12,899 nucleotides of DNA from an uncultured Gemmiger sp. (GTDB lineage Bacteria > Bacillota > Clostridia > Oscillospirales > Ruminococcaceae), in assembly GCA_934502625.1 (NCBI GenBank), contig CAKSUQ010000034.1, forward strand, positions 1-12,899, given 5' to 3'. Within the stretch, counting starts at the first letter, position 1. Each line of letters begins with the position of its first letter. The notes under the pieces were generated by a model that saw only the letters and a list, made by a program, of their open reading frames with translations, was not told the DNA's origin and did no database searches. The position numbers and the translations under genes are program-made. Below, in pieces: positions 5,058 to 12,877 of the stretch.

Positions 5058-8000
5058 TCAATACGTCGTAATCGTCGTACCCACGAAATAATGTTTCAAA
5101 ATATCCTGATAGCCCCATCCATTACGGGCATAGCCGATGGCACCCCACTGGCTCATGCCGCAGCCGTGGCCGTAGCCGTAGACATCAAAGATAAAGCAGT
5201 CGAGGTCGGCATTATAGCTGACCGTGAAGCACTGGCTGCGCAGGCTGCGCCCGTCGACGCTCTGGCGCGCCAGCAGGTTCTCGCGGAACCAACGGCCGCT
5301 GACTGTCTCGCTGTTGCCGTCGGGGCCGACCTGAATCTTTGCCACCCAGCCGTACTGGTTGGCGCTCTTGATCGTGAACCAGCTGTTCGGGTCGACACCG
5401 GTCAGATCGATGCCCAGCTCGGACTTGATGCGTTCCAGCAGCGTCTGGCGCGAGAAGCGCGCCGTGCCGCTGGAATTGCCGTTCGTGTTCCAGTTGGTCG
5501 AAACGCTCTGGTCGTAGGGGCTGTCCACCGCCTGCAGCCAGGCGCGGTCGCTGCCCCAGACCTCGGCAGCCGAGGCCGTGCCGGTGCTGGCCGAGGCAAA
5601 ATACGGCGTGAAGCAGACCTGCCCGTTGTAGGTCACCAGCACATGCGCGACCTCCTGCGCGGCGGCCAGCGCGGCAGCACCCGGCTCGGTGCCCAGCACC
5701 GACGGGTAGCCGGACTGGCTCAGGATCCAGCAGTGAGCCGCGACGCACTGCGCCTTGTAGGCCTCGGCGGGCGCGTTGGAGCCAAGCTCGTTCTGCGCCA
5801 CCATGGCAAGGCACTGCACCAGATCCATCGTCTGCGCCGTGCCGTTCATCGTCACGTTGATCGTCTCGCCCGTGCTGCCGCTGTCCGGCGCTTGGGTGGG
5901 CGCTTCGGTCGGGGCGGGGGTCTCCGCCGTATCATCGACGTCCTGTGCGGGGGCGTCGGTAGGGGCGGCGGTCGGCTCCGGCGTGGCCGTGGTCGCGATC
6001 TGCTCGACCGTGACTGTCTGCTCCGGCAGGCTGCCCTCCGCACCCTTGTTCAAATCGGTTTCGGTTGCATTGGCCGAGCCCGCCACGTCGGTCAGACCCG
6101 CCAGCATCTTGTCAGTGCTGGCAAGCAGCTGGTCGGTCATGGCGTGCAGGGCGTCGGCCTGCTGGGCAAGGTCGGCTGTGTCAGCGGTGTCGTCCGCCGT
6201 GCTGCCGTCCTTGCGGGCGGCCTGCATGGCGGCGCTCTGCTGGGCGTAGCGGTCGACGCTCGCCTGCATCAGCGCGCTGACGGTCGGCATCGGCTGGCCT
6301 TTGCCCGCGTACTGGGCGGCGGTCAGCAGCGGCTCGTCCACCGTCTTGAAGGCTGCCGTGTTCACAGCCTCGGACTCACCGTCCTCGATCATGCGGCCTG
6401 TGACACAGAGCAGTGCCCCGCTCTCGTCGCTGTGGGTCGTCACAGTCAAGAAGTGCGCCTTCTCGCCCGCGTCGACGCCGGTGTCAAACAGGCTGCGCGC
6501 CTGAATGCCCGCGACGAAGGTCAGGTAATCGTAATAGTTCGACAGATCGGCACTGCCGTAAAGGTCGAACGCGCCCTCGCCCTGCTCGGCGGGGTCGTAG
6601 TAGTAGACGGCCAGCGCCTTGAAGCGGTAGGTTTTGTCCGCCGTGTACAGCGTGAAACCGCCGTTCTGGCGCAGCGTCTCGGCGTCTGCCAGCCCCTTGT
6701 AGTCGTCGCCGGTGCATTCCAGCACCGTGTTGCCGGGCGCGGCGGCGTCCAGCGCGCTGGCCGTGGCAAAGCGGACAAGGCTCTGCGGCGCGGCGCTCTC
6801 CTCGGTCTCCGGGTCGGGCGTGTCGGCAGAATAGACCAGTGTGCCGTCCATGCCCGGCCAGCCCAGATAGGCCACGACGCCGGGGCGGCGCTCCAGCGCC
6901 TTGCCGAGGTAGCTCTCGGCGGCGGAATCATACAGGCCGGTGCCATAGCTCTTCGCAGCCGGGCGCGCGCCCAGATCATTACGGAAGAACAGCCACAGCG
7001 CACCGCCGCCCAGCGCCAGCGCCAGCACCAGCACGACCAGAATCAGTGTGACGGTGCGTCTGCGGCGGCGCTCGCTCTTCTCGATGATTTCGAGGCTGCG
7101 ATTTTTGATGCTGGCCGGGGCGGCCTGCTTCGGCGGCAGGTCGGGGCGGGTGGGCGCAGCGGGGGCGTCGTCGCGCCTGCGGCGCTTCTTCTCCGTCTTC
7201 TCCTGCACGGCCTCCTCGATGGCGCTCGTGTCAAACAGCTGGGTCGCAGCGCGGGTGAAATCCTCTACGCTCGCGCTCTTGCCGGCGACCTCGGCGGCAT
7301 CGTCGGCAGCCTGCGCCGCCGCGATGGCCTGTGGGTCAACGCCGGCGGAAAAATCCGGGATGTCACCGTCCAGCACCGACCGCGCCGGGGCACGGTCAGC
7401 CGGCAGCGGTGTGTCGTAGTCGGCGGATGTTTCCTGCTGCACGGGCGGCAGGTCGTCGGCGAGCGCAGCAGGCCGCGCACGGCGGATGCGCGCATGGCGG
7501 GCAGTCTCCGCACCGACGGTCTCGATCTGCATCGGGTCGGGCTCTGCGGGCGCGGCGGCGTCGCGCTCAAACTGGATAACGCCGGTTGGCTCCGACACTT
7601 CGGGCGACGGCGTAGGCGCAGCGGTGTGGCGGCGCAGGGTGCGGTGCTCCGGCGCGGGCGTTTCCACCGGCGGCGGGGCGACGGGCTTCTGCGCGTCAAA
7701 GTCGAGCATCGGCTCAAAATCCGCCGTGTGGTCAGCATCCCGCGTGGGCGGCGTGCGGCGGCGCAGCGAGAACCGCACCGTGTTGCCGCGGCTGCGGCCA
7801 GCCTCCGACACCACCAGCAGCGGCCGGTCGTGGCCGGGGCGGAAGGTAATGCAGGAATCCGTCAGCTGCAAACCGAACAGACGGCGGCGCAGCAGGTCTA
7901 AAATTTGGTTGCCGATGAAGGTATCGTTCATGTCGGGCGGCAGGGCGCAGGCCACCGCGCCGCGCCGGTCGCAGATCAGCACAAAGGCGCACTGCCCCAC

Positions 8001-8543
8001 GCTGGCGGGCATGTAGGCGGCGGCATAGTCCGCGCCGGTCACCTGCATGGCGGCCAGCGCGCGGCCTGCGGCGGCCTGCACCACATCGCCGGGGAAGCGC
8101 TTCAGCAGCTGCTCCGGCACGGCAATGCGCCGGGCGCGCTGCGGGTCGGCATAGCTCTCGGTGCCAAAATCGAACACGGCCTCGCTGTGCGCCAGCGGCT
8201 GCAGCAGCGCCCCCAGCAGGCGGCCGGTCGTCTCGTCCACCGCCGCCAGCAGCTTACGCTTTTCCAGCAGGGCGTTCAGCGTGGCCTGCGCCAGACTGGT
8301 TTCGCCTTCGGCAAAGACGTCGTCGCCGAACTTGGCGCGCAGCCGCGCCGCCCATTTTTCGCAGTATTGCTCCGCCATCGCCTGATTGGGCGCGCTGACC
8401 TGCACGCAGATGGCAAATTCGCCGTCGCGCTCCAGCAGGCGCAGGCCGGGGCAGCCGTCGTCGCGGATACCCCGCAGGACGCTGGACACCTCCGCGCCCG
8501 TGGGTCCGAAAACACGCAGAATTTTCAGTTGAGTGTTGACCAT
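5058..8543 (-). CDS. SpoIID/LytB-domain protein with CinA-like and sortase-like pseudo-enzyme domains
   Basis: A 1161-residue single-pass membrane protein. Residues 1-80 align with the KH-like region of CinA and 85-200 with its amidase domain; the active-site motif AESCTGG is VDETTGR (102-108), so the serine is lost. Residues 260-490 form a Pro/Ala-rich cytoplasmic linker ending in arginines (491-496), then a membrane helix (about 497-520). Residues 550-722 resemble a class B sortase (RPGVVAYLGWPG; SLFDTGV; VTTHSDESGALLCV) without the catalytic His, Cys (His704 there) and Arg. A helical stretch and a Thr/Pro stalk (about 845-890) lead to the SpoIID domain (895-1161), which keeps Glu919 (AQNELGS...EAYKAQCVAAH) and GYGHGCGMSQWG (1123-1134). 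SpoIID proteins are lytic transglycosylases that cut peptidoglycan. The N-terminal domains may be scaffolds. The start ATG follows AAAGG. Canonical SpoIID is about 340 residues, so this is far longer. Confidence 0.9.
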   Translation of the reverse strand: MVNTQLKILRVFGPTGAEVSSVLRGIRDDGCPGLRLLERDGEFAICVQVSAPNQAMAEQYCEKWAARLRAKFGDDVFAEGETSLAQATLNALLEKRKLLAAVDETTGRLLGALLQPLAHSEAVFDFGTESYADPQRARRIAVPEQLLKRFPGDVVQAAAGRALAAMQVTGADYAAAYMPASVGQCAFVLICDRRGAVACALPPDMNDTFIGNQILDLLRRRLFGLQLTDSCITFRPGHDRPLLVVSEAGRSRGNTVRFSLRRRTPPTRDADHTADFEPMLDFDAQKPVAPPPVETPAPEHRTLRRHTAAPTPSPEVSEPTGVIQFERDAAAPAEPDPMQIETVGAETARHARIRRARPAALADDLPPVQQETSADYDTPLPADRAPARSVLDGDIPDFSAGVDPQAIAAAQAADDAAEVAGKSASVEDFTRAATQLFDTSAIEEAVQEKTEKKRRRRDDAPAAPTRPDLPPKQAAPASIKNRSLEIIEKSERRRRRTVTLILVVLVLALALGGGALWLFFRNDLGARPAAKSYGTGLYDSAAESYLGKALERRPGVVAYLGWPGMDGTLVYSADTPDPETEESAAPQSLVRFATASALDAAAPGNTVLECTGDDYKGLADAETLRQNGGFTLYTADKTYRFKALAVYYYDPAEQGEGAFDLYGSADLSNYYDYLTFVAGIQARSLFDTGVDAGEKAHFLTVTTHSDESGALLCVTGRMIEDGESEAVNTAAFKTVDEPLLTAAQYAGKGQPMPTVSALMQASVDRYAQQSAAMQAARKDGSTADDTADTADLAQQADALHAMTDQLLASTDKMLAGLTDVAGSANATETDLNKGAEGSLPEQTVTVEQIATTATPEPTAAPTDAPAQDVDDTAETPAPTEAPTQAPDSGSTGETINVTMNGTAQTMDLVQCLAMVAQNELGSNAPAEAYKAQCVAAHCWILSQSGYPSVLGTEPGAAALAAAQEVAHVLVTYNGQVCFTPYFASASTGTASAAEVWGSDRAWLQAVDSPYDQSVSTNWNTNGNSSGTARFSRQTLLERIKSELGIDLTGVDPNSWFTIKSANQYGWVAKIQVGPDGNSETVSGRWFRENLLARQSVDGRSLRSQCFTVSYNADLDCFIFDVYGYGHGCGMSQWGAIGYARNGWGYQDILKHYFVGTTITTY

Positions 8544-8568
8544 GGTGGAACCTTTCTTGTGTTGAATT

Positions 8569-8713
8569 GCCTTCCCCTTTGGGGGAAGGTGTCTGCGGCC
8601 CCGACCGCAGACGGATGAGGGGCCGCCTCGCCGTTATATCCCGCAAGCGGATGGCGGCGGAAACTTCCACCTCATCCGCCGCTGCGGCGGCACCTTCCCC
8701 TCAAGGGGAAGGC
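8569..8713. repeat. Structured intergenic repeat, copy A (145 bp)
   Basis: This fills the gap between cinA and the SpoIID gene. The end arms, 23 bases each (8569-8591 and 8691-8713), are inverted repeats matching at 21 positions, and each folds as CTTCCCC/GGGGAAG. Inside are a hairpin GTCTGCGG/CCGCAGAC (8591-8598, 8605-8612), the pair GGATGAGG/CCTCATCC, and CCGCC/GGCGG (8676-8680, 8686-8690). Same family and orientation as 11240-11376 and 12672-12813. No open frame runs through it in common with the other copies. Confidence 0.85.
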
Positions 8714-8720
8714 TTGGAGA

Positions 8721-10022
8721 TTATATATCCAGCATCTCATCCGCCGTCTCTGCCGTGAATGCCACGCTCTCCGGGACGTCCAGCCCCAGCGCCATGCGGC
8801 GCAGCATATCCAGCGCGTACAGCGCGGCACGGGTGCGGATGATGCTCCGCTCCTGATAGCCGCCCAGCGTCAGCCGCATCAGACGGCCTTCGCCGGTGCG
8901 CTGATCGACACCGGCCAGATAGACCGTGCCGACCGGCTTGCCGGGCAGCGCGCCGCCGGGACCCGCCAGCCCTGTGATGCCGACGGCCAGCTCCGCACCG
9001 GATTCCCGCGCCGCGCCAAAGGCCATGGCAGCGGCGACGGGTCCCGACACAACGTTGTATTTCTCGATGACGGCGGCCTCGACACCCAGCAGCTTCTGCT
9101 TTGCGGCCTCGGCATAGGTGACAAAGCCGAAGCCGAAGACCTCGCTGGAGCCGGGCACATTCGTCAGCCGCTCGGCGATCATGCCGCCGGTGCAGCTTTC
9201 CGCCGTGGCGGCGTGCAGGCCGTGCTCGCGCAAAACGCGTACCACCGTATATTCCAGCGCGGGCACGTCGACGTCATAGGCCGCCGCGCCCAAGATTTCT
9301 TTGAACTCCGCAATGCGAGCGTTGCAAGCGGCCTCGGCAGCCTGCTCGGTCGCCTCGCGGGCGGTCACGCGGATCTCGCACTCGCCGGTCTTGCAGTAGA
9401 TGGCCGCCGTGGGGTTCTCGGCCTCGAACAGCGGCGCGACCTTGCTGGCGATGGCGCTCTCGCCGCCCAGCACCCGCAGCGTGCGGCTGTGGATCGTGCA
9501 GTTCTGGCGGCGCAGCAAAATCGGGCGCACCTGCTCTGCCCACATGCCCTTCATCTCGCGGGGCACACCGGGCATCAGCGCGGCGCAGTGCCCGGCTTCG
9601 TCCTCGAACCAAGCGCCGGGGGCGGTGCCGTGGTTGTTGACGAGCTTATGCCCGACCGACGGCACCATGGCCTGCTTGCGGTTGTTCGCGGTGGGGCGGC
9701 GGTTTGTGCGGGTGAAGAAGTCGATGATCTTCTGCCATTCGGCCTCGTCAAAAACCAACGTATCACCGAAGGCTTCTGCCACCGTCTCTTTCGTCAAGTC
9801 GTCCTCGGTGGGACCCAGCCCGCCGGAGAACACCAGCAGGTCACTGCGGCTTTTTGCCTGCAGGACCAGTTCCTTCAAGCGGGCAGGGTTGTCACCGATG
9901 ACGTGCTGGTGCAGCACACTGATGCCCAGCTCGGCCAGCTCGCGGCTTAAAAACTGCGCGTTGGTATTGACGATGTCGCCCAGCAAAAGTTCCGTTCCTA
10001 CGCAGATAATTTCAGCGGTCAC
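8721..10022 (-). CDS. cinA: CinA family protein (nicotinamide-nucleotide amidase / competence-damage inducible)
   Basis: A full-length 433-residue CinA. The N-terminal molybdopterin-binding-type domain starts TAEIICVGTELLLGDIVNTN and carries SGGLGPTEDD (66-75); in other bacteria this half acts as an ADP-ribose or NMN-related pyrophosphatase. A KH-like segment (about 180-260) follows. The C-terminal amidase domain has AESCTGG with nucleophile Ser276 and GITGLAGPGG (348-357); it deamidates nicotinamide mononucleotide in pyridine nucleotide salvage. The start is GTG at 10020-10022, overlapping the thiI stop as GTGA, so translation is coupled to thiI. The stop lies eight bases from repeat copy A. 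In Firmicutes CinA is also linked with competence, but nothing here ties it to recA. Confidence 0.96.
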   Translation of the reverse strand: MTAEIICVGTELLLGDIVNTNAQFLSRELAELGISVLHQHVIGDNPARLKELVLQAKSRSDLLVFSGGLGPTEDDLTKETVAEAFGDTLVFDEAEWQKIIDFFTRTNRRPTANNRKQAMVPSVGHKLVNNHGTAPGAWFEDEAGHCAALMPGVPREMKGMWAEQVRPILLRRQNCTIHSRTLRVLGGESAIASKVAPLFEAENPTAAIYCKTGECEIRVTAREATEQAAEAACNARIAEFKEILGAAAYDVDVPALEYTVVRVLREHGLHAATAESCTGGMIAERLTNVPGSSEVFGFGFVTYAEAAKQKLLGVEAAVIEKYNVVSGPVAAAMAFGAARESGAELAVGITGLAGPGGALPGKPVGTVYLAGVDQRTGEGRLMRLTLGGYQERSIIRTRAALYALDMLRRMALGLDVPESVAFTAETADEMLDI

Positions 10023-11212
10023 AGCAGGTCGTCCTCTCCCATGCGGATATAGATTTTCTCAACGTTCTCGGCAGCCTCGCGCTCCAGCTCGGCCAAGCCG
10101 GGCATAGCAGCTTCGGCGGCAAGGATCTCGTCCAGCGTCGGGTTCGTCTTGGGGTGCGGCGGGGTGAAGATGGTGCAGCAGTCCTCATACGGCTCGATGG
10201 ACGTCTCAAATGTGCCGATCTTACGCGAAATATTGATGATCTCGATTTTATCCATACCGATGCAGGGGCGCAGCACGGGCAGATCCTGCGCCTGATCGGT
10301 GCAGGCCAGCGCGGCCATCGTCTGACTGGCGACCTGCGCCAGACTCTCGCCGGTGATCAGCGCCTGCAATTCCAGCTTTTTCGCCACCTGATTCGCAATG
10401 CGCAGCATGCTGCGGCGCATCAAAACCGTGAACAGCACGTCGGGGGCGTTGTCGCGGATATACTCCTGCGGCTTGGTGTACGGCACGACGAACAGCGTGC
10501 AGTTGCCGGTGTACTCGACAATTTCCCGCGCCAGATCGCGCACTTTCAGCTTGGCACGCAGGCTGGTGTACGGCGGACTGGCAAAGTGGATGTGGTGCAG
10601 CGCCAGACCGCGCCGCGCCATGCACCACGCGGCGACGGGGCTGTCGATGCCGCCGGACAGCAGGTTCAGCGCGCGGCCGCTCGTGCCCACGGGCAGACCG
10701 CCCGCGCCCTCGACCTTGGGGCCGTGGACGTAAGCGGCGTGGTCGCGGATCTCGACCATGATTTCCAGCTGCGGGTTGTGCACGTCGACGCGCAGGTGGT
10801 GGTGCTTGTCCAGCAGGTAGGCGCCCAGCTCGCGGCAGATTTCGGGGCTCTTCATCGGGTAGGCCTTGTCGGCACGCTTGGCCTCGACCTTGAAGGTGCG
10901 GACGCCGCGCAGCGTCTCGCCGAGGTAGGCCTCGGCGGTCTCGCAGATGGCGTCGAAGTCCTTCGGGCACTCGACGGCGCGGCTCAGCTTGACGATGCCG
11001 AACACATGGGACACGCGGCGGAACGCCTCGTCCATGTCAAGGCCTTCCTCTTTCGGCTCGATGAAGACGGTGCTCTGCGCCTGCGTGACCTTGAATTTTC
11101 CCAGCGGCTCCAACCGCCAGCGGATAATTTTGCCAAGCCGCGCCTCAAACTTACCGCGGTTCAGCCCCTTCAGCGTCATTTCGCCCTGATAGGCGAGGAT
11201 AATTTCTTTCAT
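10019..11212 (-). CDS. thiI: ThiI, tRNA 4-thiouridine sulfurtransferase
   Basis: A 397-residue cytoplasmic enzyme that adenylates U8 of tRNA and inserts sulfur, and may feed thiazole synthesis. The N-terminal ferredoxin-like and THUMP domains (about 1-165) contain IILAYQGEMTLKGLNRGKFE and YVHGPKVEGAGGLPVGTSG. The PP-loop ATPase domain has LLSGGIDSPVAAW (184-196) and ESLAQVASQT. There is no C-terminal rhodanese domain, as is normal in Gram-positives, so sulfur must come directly from a cysteine desulfurase; that gene lies just upstream. I chose ATG 11210-11212 because MKEI is the family start and GGAAAGGA precedes it. The frame is open further upstream, but only by running through repeat copy B. 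The stop overlaps the cinA start. Confidence 0.96.
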   Translation of the reverse strand: MKEIILAYQGEMTLKGLNRGKFEARLGKIIRWRLEPLGKFKVTQAQSTVFIEPKEEGLDMDEAFRRVSHVFGIVKLSRAVECPKDFDAICETAEAYLGETLRGVRTFKVEAKRADKAYPMKSPEICRELGAYLLDKHHHLRVDVHNPQLEIMVEIRDHAAYVHGPKVEGAGGLPVGTSGRALNLLSGGIDSPVAAWCMARRGLALHHIHFASPPYTSLRAKLKVRDLAREIVEYTGNCTLFVVPYTKPQEYIRDNAPDVLFTVLMRRSMLRIANQVAKKLELQALITGESLAQVASQTMAALACTDQAQDLPVLRPCIGMDKIEIINISRKIGTFETSIEPYEDCCTIFTPPHPKTNPTLDEILAAEAAMPGLAELEREAAENVEKIYIRMGEDDLL

Positions 11213-11219
11213 TGGATAT

Positions 11220-11227
11220 TCCTTTCC
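11220..11227 (-). promoter_or_regulatory. Ribosome binding site fixing the thiI start
   Basis: GGAAAGGA on the minus strand lies about seven bases before ATG 11210-11212. It supports the short start over an in-frame ATG at 11354-11356 that would translate the intergenic repeat. Confidence 0.75.
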
Positions 11228-11239
11228 GTATAAACCTTG

Positions 11240-11376
11240 GCTTCCCCTTTGGGGGGAAGCTGCCGCCCGCAGGCGGCTGATGAGGGGCAGGTTTCCCGAT
11301 ATAGCCCGTTCATGGGTTGCCATGGCAAGGCCGCCCCTCATCCGGCCTTCGGCCACCTTCCCCCACAGGGGAAGGC
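11240..11376. repeat. Structured intergenic repeat, copy B (137 bp)
   Basis: Lies between the cysteine desulfurase stop and thiI. The left arm GCTTCCCC...GGGGAAGCTG (11240-11262) and right arm CACCTTCCCC...GGGGAAGGC (11354-11376) each form a hairpin. Inside are GCCGCC/GGCGGC (11262-11267, 11272-11277), GATGAGGGGC paired with GCCCCTCATC, and GGCC-TTC-GGCC (11344-11354). It shares CCTTGG just before the left arm with copy C. Same orientation as copies A and C. Confidence 0.85.
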
Positions 11377-11386
11377 TTCTCAGTTT

Positions 11387-12544
11387 TCAAATATGCTGCA
11401 ATTCCTTCAGCCCATCTTTCACCCCTGCCAGCAGCGCCTCCACATCCTCGGCGGTGTTATCCGCGCAGAAGCTCACGCGCAGGGCGGTGCGGACGGTCAG
11501 GTCATCGCAGCCCATTGCCAATAGCGTATGGCTCGGCTCGCCCTTGTCGCAGGCCGACCCGCCGGAGACGTACACCGCGCGGGTGTCCAGATAGTTGATG
11601 AAGGTCTGGCTGTTGATGCAGTTGGTCGAGAAATTCACGATTTCCCCCACCGCGTCGTCGGGCGAGTTCATCGTTACACCGTCCAATTCTGCCAATCCGG
11701 CGCGCAGCTGCCGGTTCAGCGCGGCGATGTGCGCAATGCGGGTGCGCAGCTTTTGCTGCCCCTGCGCCGCCGCGACGCCCAGCCCCACGATGTAGGGGGT
11801 GTTCTCGGTGCCGGGGCGCAGGCCGCGCTCCTGATGGCCGCCGATGTAGGGCGGTTTCAGCGTCTGGCGCTGGCTGTCCCGCACAAACAGCGCACCCACG
11901 CCCTTCGGCGCGTGGACTTTGTGGCCGGAGACCGACAAGCTGTCGACCTCACGCCATTTTTGCAGGTCAATGGGCATGCGCAGCCACGCCTGCACGGCGT
12001 CCACGTGGAAGTGGGTGCGGCTGTTGCGCGCCTTGATGCCCTTGCCCAAGGCCGCAATGTCCTGCACCGCGCCCGTCTCGTTGTTGACGGCCATGCAGGC
12101 GGCCAGCACGGTATTTTTGTCGATCTCGGCAAGGAATTTCTGCGTATCGATGCGGCCATCCCGGCCGGGCTTGATCTCGACCACGGTGAAGCCCTCGTCC
12201 CGCAGGGCGCGGATGGGACGCTGCACGCTGGGGTGCTCGAAGCCGGTCACGACGATCTTGCTGCCCCAGTGCTTGCGGGGGCGCGCCGCGCCGTAGACGG
12301 CCATGTTGTTGCCCTCGCTGCCGCAGGAGGTGAAGTAGATTTCATCGCTGCGGCAGTGCAGGGTCTTTGCCACACGGGCGCGGGCGGTGTCGATGGCATC
12401 CTGCGCGGCCACGGCGGGGTCGTACAGGCTGCTGGGGTTCGCCCAGAATTCGGTCAGCGCGGTGCTGATCGCCTGTGCCACGGCGGGGTCAACGCGGGAG
12501 GTCGCGGCGTTATCCAGATAATGCAACTGGGGGTCGGAAAGCAT
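11387..12544 (-). CDS. Cysteine desulfurase (NifS/IscS family, probably the ThiI sulfur donor)
   Basis: A 385-residue PLP enzyme that removes sulfur from cysteine and carries it as a persulfide. It begins with YLDNAATSRVDP. It has the cofactor-stacking His104 (FEHPSV), the PLP lysine Lys209 in SVSGHKVHAPKG, RPGTENTP (243-250), and the catalytic loop GGSACDKGEPSH with Cys332. Family members include IscS, NifS and Bacillus NifZ; NifZ is encoded next to thiI and serves it, and the same order here suggests that role. No scaffold gene iscU or sufU is seen nearby, which argues against a main Fe-S assembly role. A TTGTTT-17-TATAAT promoter at 12584-12612 and a GAGGAA site precede the ATG, making this the first gene of the operon. 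Confidence 0.96.
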   Translation of the reverse strand: MLSDPQLHYLDNAATSRVDPAVAQAISTALTEFWANPSSLYDPAVAAQDAIDTARARVAKTLHCRSDEIYFTSCGSEGNNMAVYGAARPRKHWGSKIVVTGFEHPSVQRPIRALRDEGFTVVEIKPGRDGRIDTQKFLAEIDKNTVLAACMAVNNETGAVQDIAALGKGIKARNSRTHFHVDAVQAWLRMPIDLQKWREVDSLSVSGHKVHAPKGVGALFVRDSQRQTLKPPYIGGHQERGLRPGTENTPYIVGLGVAAAQGQQKLRTRIAHIAALNRQLRAGLAELDGVTMNSPDDAVGEIVNFSTNCINSQTFINYLDTRAVYVSGGSACDKGEPSHTLLAMGCDDLTVRTALRVSFCADNTAEDVEALLAGVKDGLKELQHI

Positions 12545-12583
12545 ATTGATTCCTCACATTTTACACAAAGTTATACAGGTTAA

Positions 12584-12612
12584 ATTATACACGTTTGCCC
12601 CCGAAAAAACAA
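12584..12612 (-). promoter_or_regulatory. Sigma-A-type promoter of the desulfurase-thiI-cinA operon
   Basis: On the minus strand TTGTTT (complement of 12607-12612) is followed by exactly 17 bases and a perfect TATAAT (complement of 12584-12589). Transcription would start near 12577, giving a leader of about 30 bases before the desulfurase ATG at 12544. No operator or riboswitch is evident in so short a leader. Confidence 0.85.
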
Positions 12613-12671
12613 TATTTTCTCAGGAATTTGTGCGGAATTTATGTGCTGGAGGCAACGCTGCGGCAGCCTTG

Positions 12672-12813
12672 GCTTCCCCCTTGGGGGAAGCTGTCAGCGG
12701 CTCCGACCGCTGACTGATGAGGGGCGGCGGTTTCTCTATTGCCCGGCAATGGGCTGCTGCGGAAGCTCTGCCCCTCATCCGGCCTGCGGCCACCTTCCCC
12801 CTAGGGGGAAGGC
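12672..12813. repeat. Structured intergenic repeat, copy C (142 bp)
   Basis: Lies upstream of the operon promoter. The left arm is GCTTCCCCCTTGGGGGAAGC plus TG (12672-12693); the right arm is CACCTTCCCC...GGGGGAAGGC (12791-12813). Inside are GTCAGCGG/CCGCTGAC (12693-12700, 12707-12714), GATGAGGGGC paired with GCCCCTCATC, and GGCC-TGC-GGCC (12781-12791). Its first inner stem differs from copy A (GTCTGCGG/CCGCAGAC) by a change on one side matched on the other. Confidence 0.85.
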
Positions 12814-12828
12814 TTTTCCTCAACAGCA

Positions 12829-12861
12829 AAAGCCCCGTGCGCCTTATACGCACGGGGCTTT
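12829..12861 (-). terminator. Rho-independent terminator of the upstream minus-strand gene
   Basis: A 13-bp perfect stem AAAGCCCCGTGCG (12829-12841) with CGCACGGGGCTTT (12849-12861) and a 7-base loop. On the minus strand it ends GGGGCTTTTG, a short T-run, 16 bases after the stop codon at 12878-12880, so it most likely ends that gene. Confidence 0.75.
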
Positions 12862-12877
12862 GGGGGACTAATTGAAA

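Noticed and set aside
5022..7901. A 959-codon open frame on the plus strand
   Set aside because: It is antisense to the SpoIID protein, shows no domain, is rich in Arg/Gly/Ala/Val as expected from a GC-rich shadow frame, and crosses the terminator at 5013-5050.
10154..11233. Long plus-strand frame opposite thiI
   Set aside because: Shadow frame of a confidently identified gene with no recognisable domain.
11213..11356. N-terminal extension of thiI by 48 codons
   Set aside because: The extension translates repeat copy B, has no ThiI similarity, and a good ribosome binding site precedes the internal ATG that matches the family start.
11528..12583. Long plus-strand frame opposite the cysteine desulfurase
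   Set aside because: Shadow frame; the minus strand carries all catalytic residues of the desulfurase.
8569..12813. CRISPR array from the repeated sequences
   Set aside because: Only three copies, 137-145 bp each, spaced by whole genes and with inverted-repeat ends; no short direct repeats with spacers.
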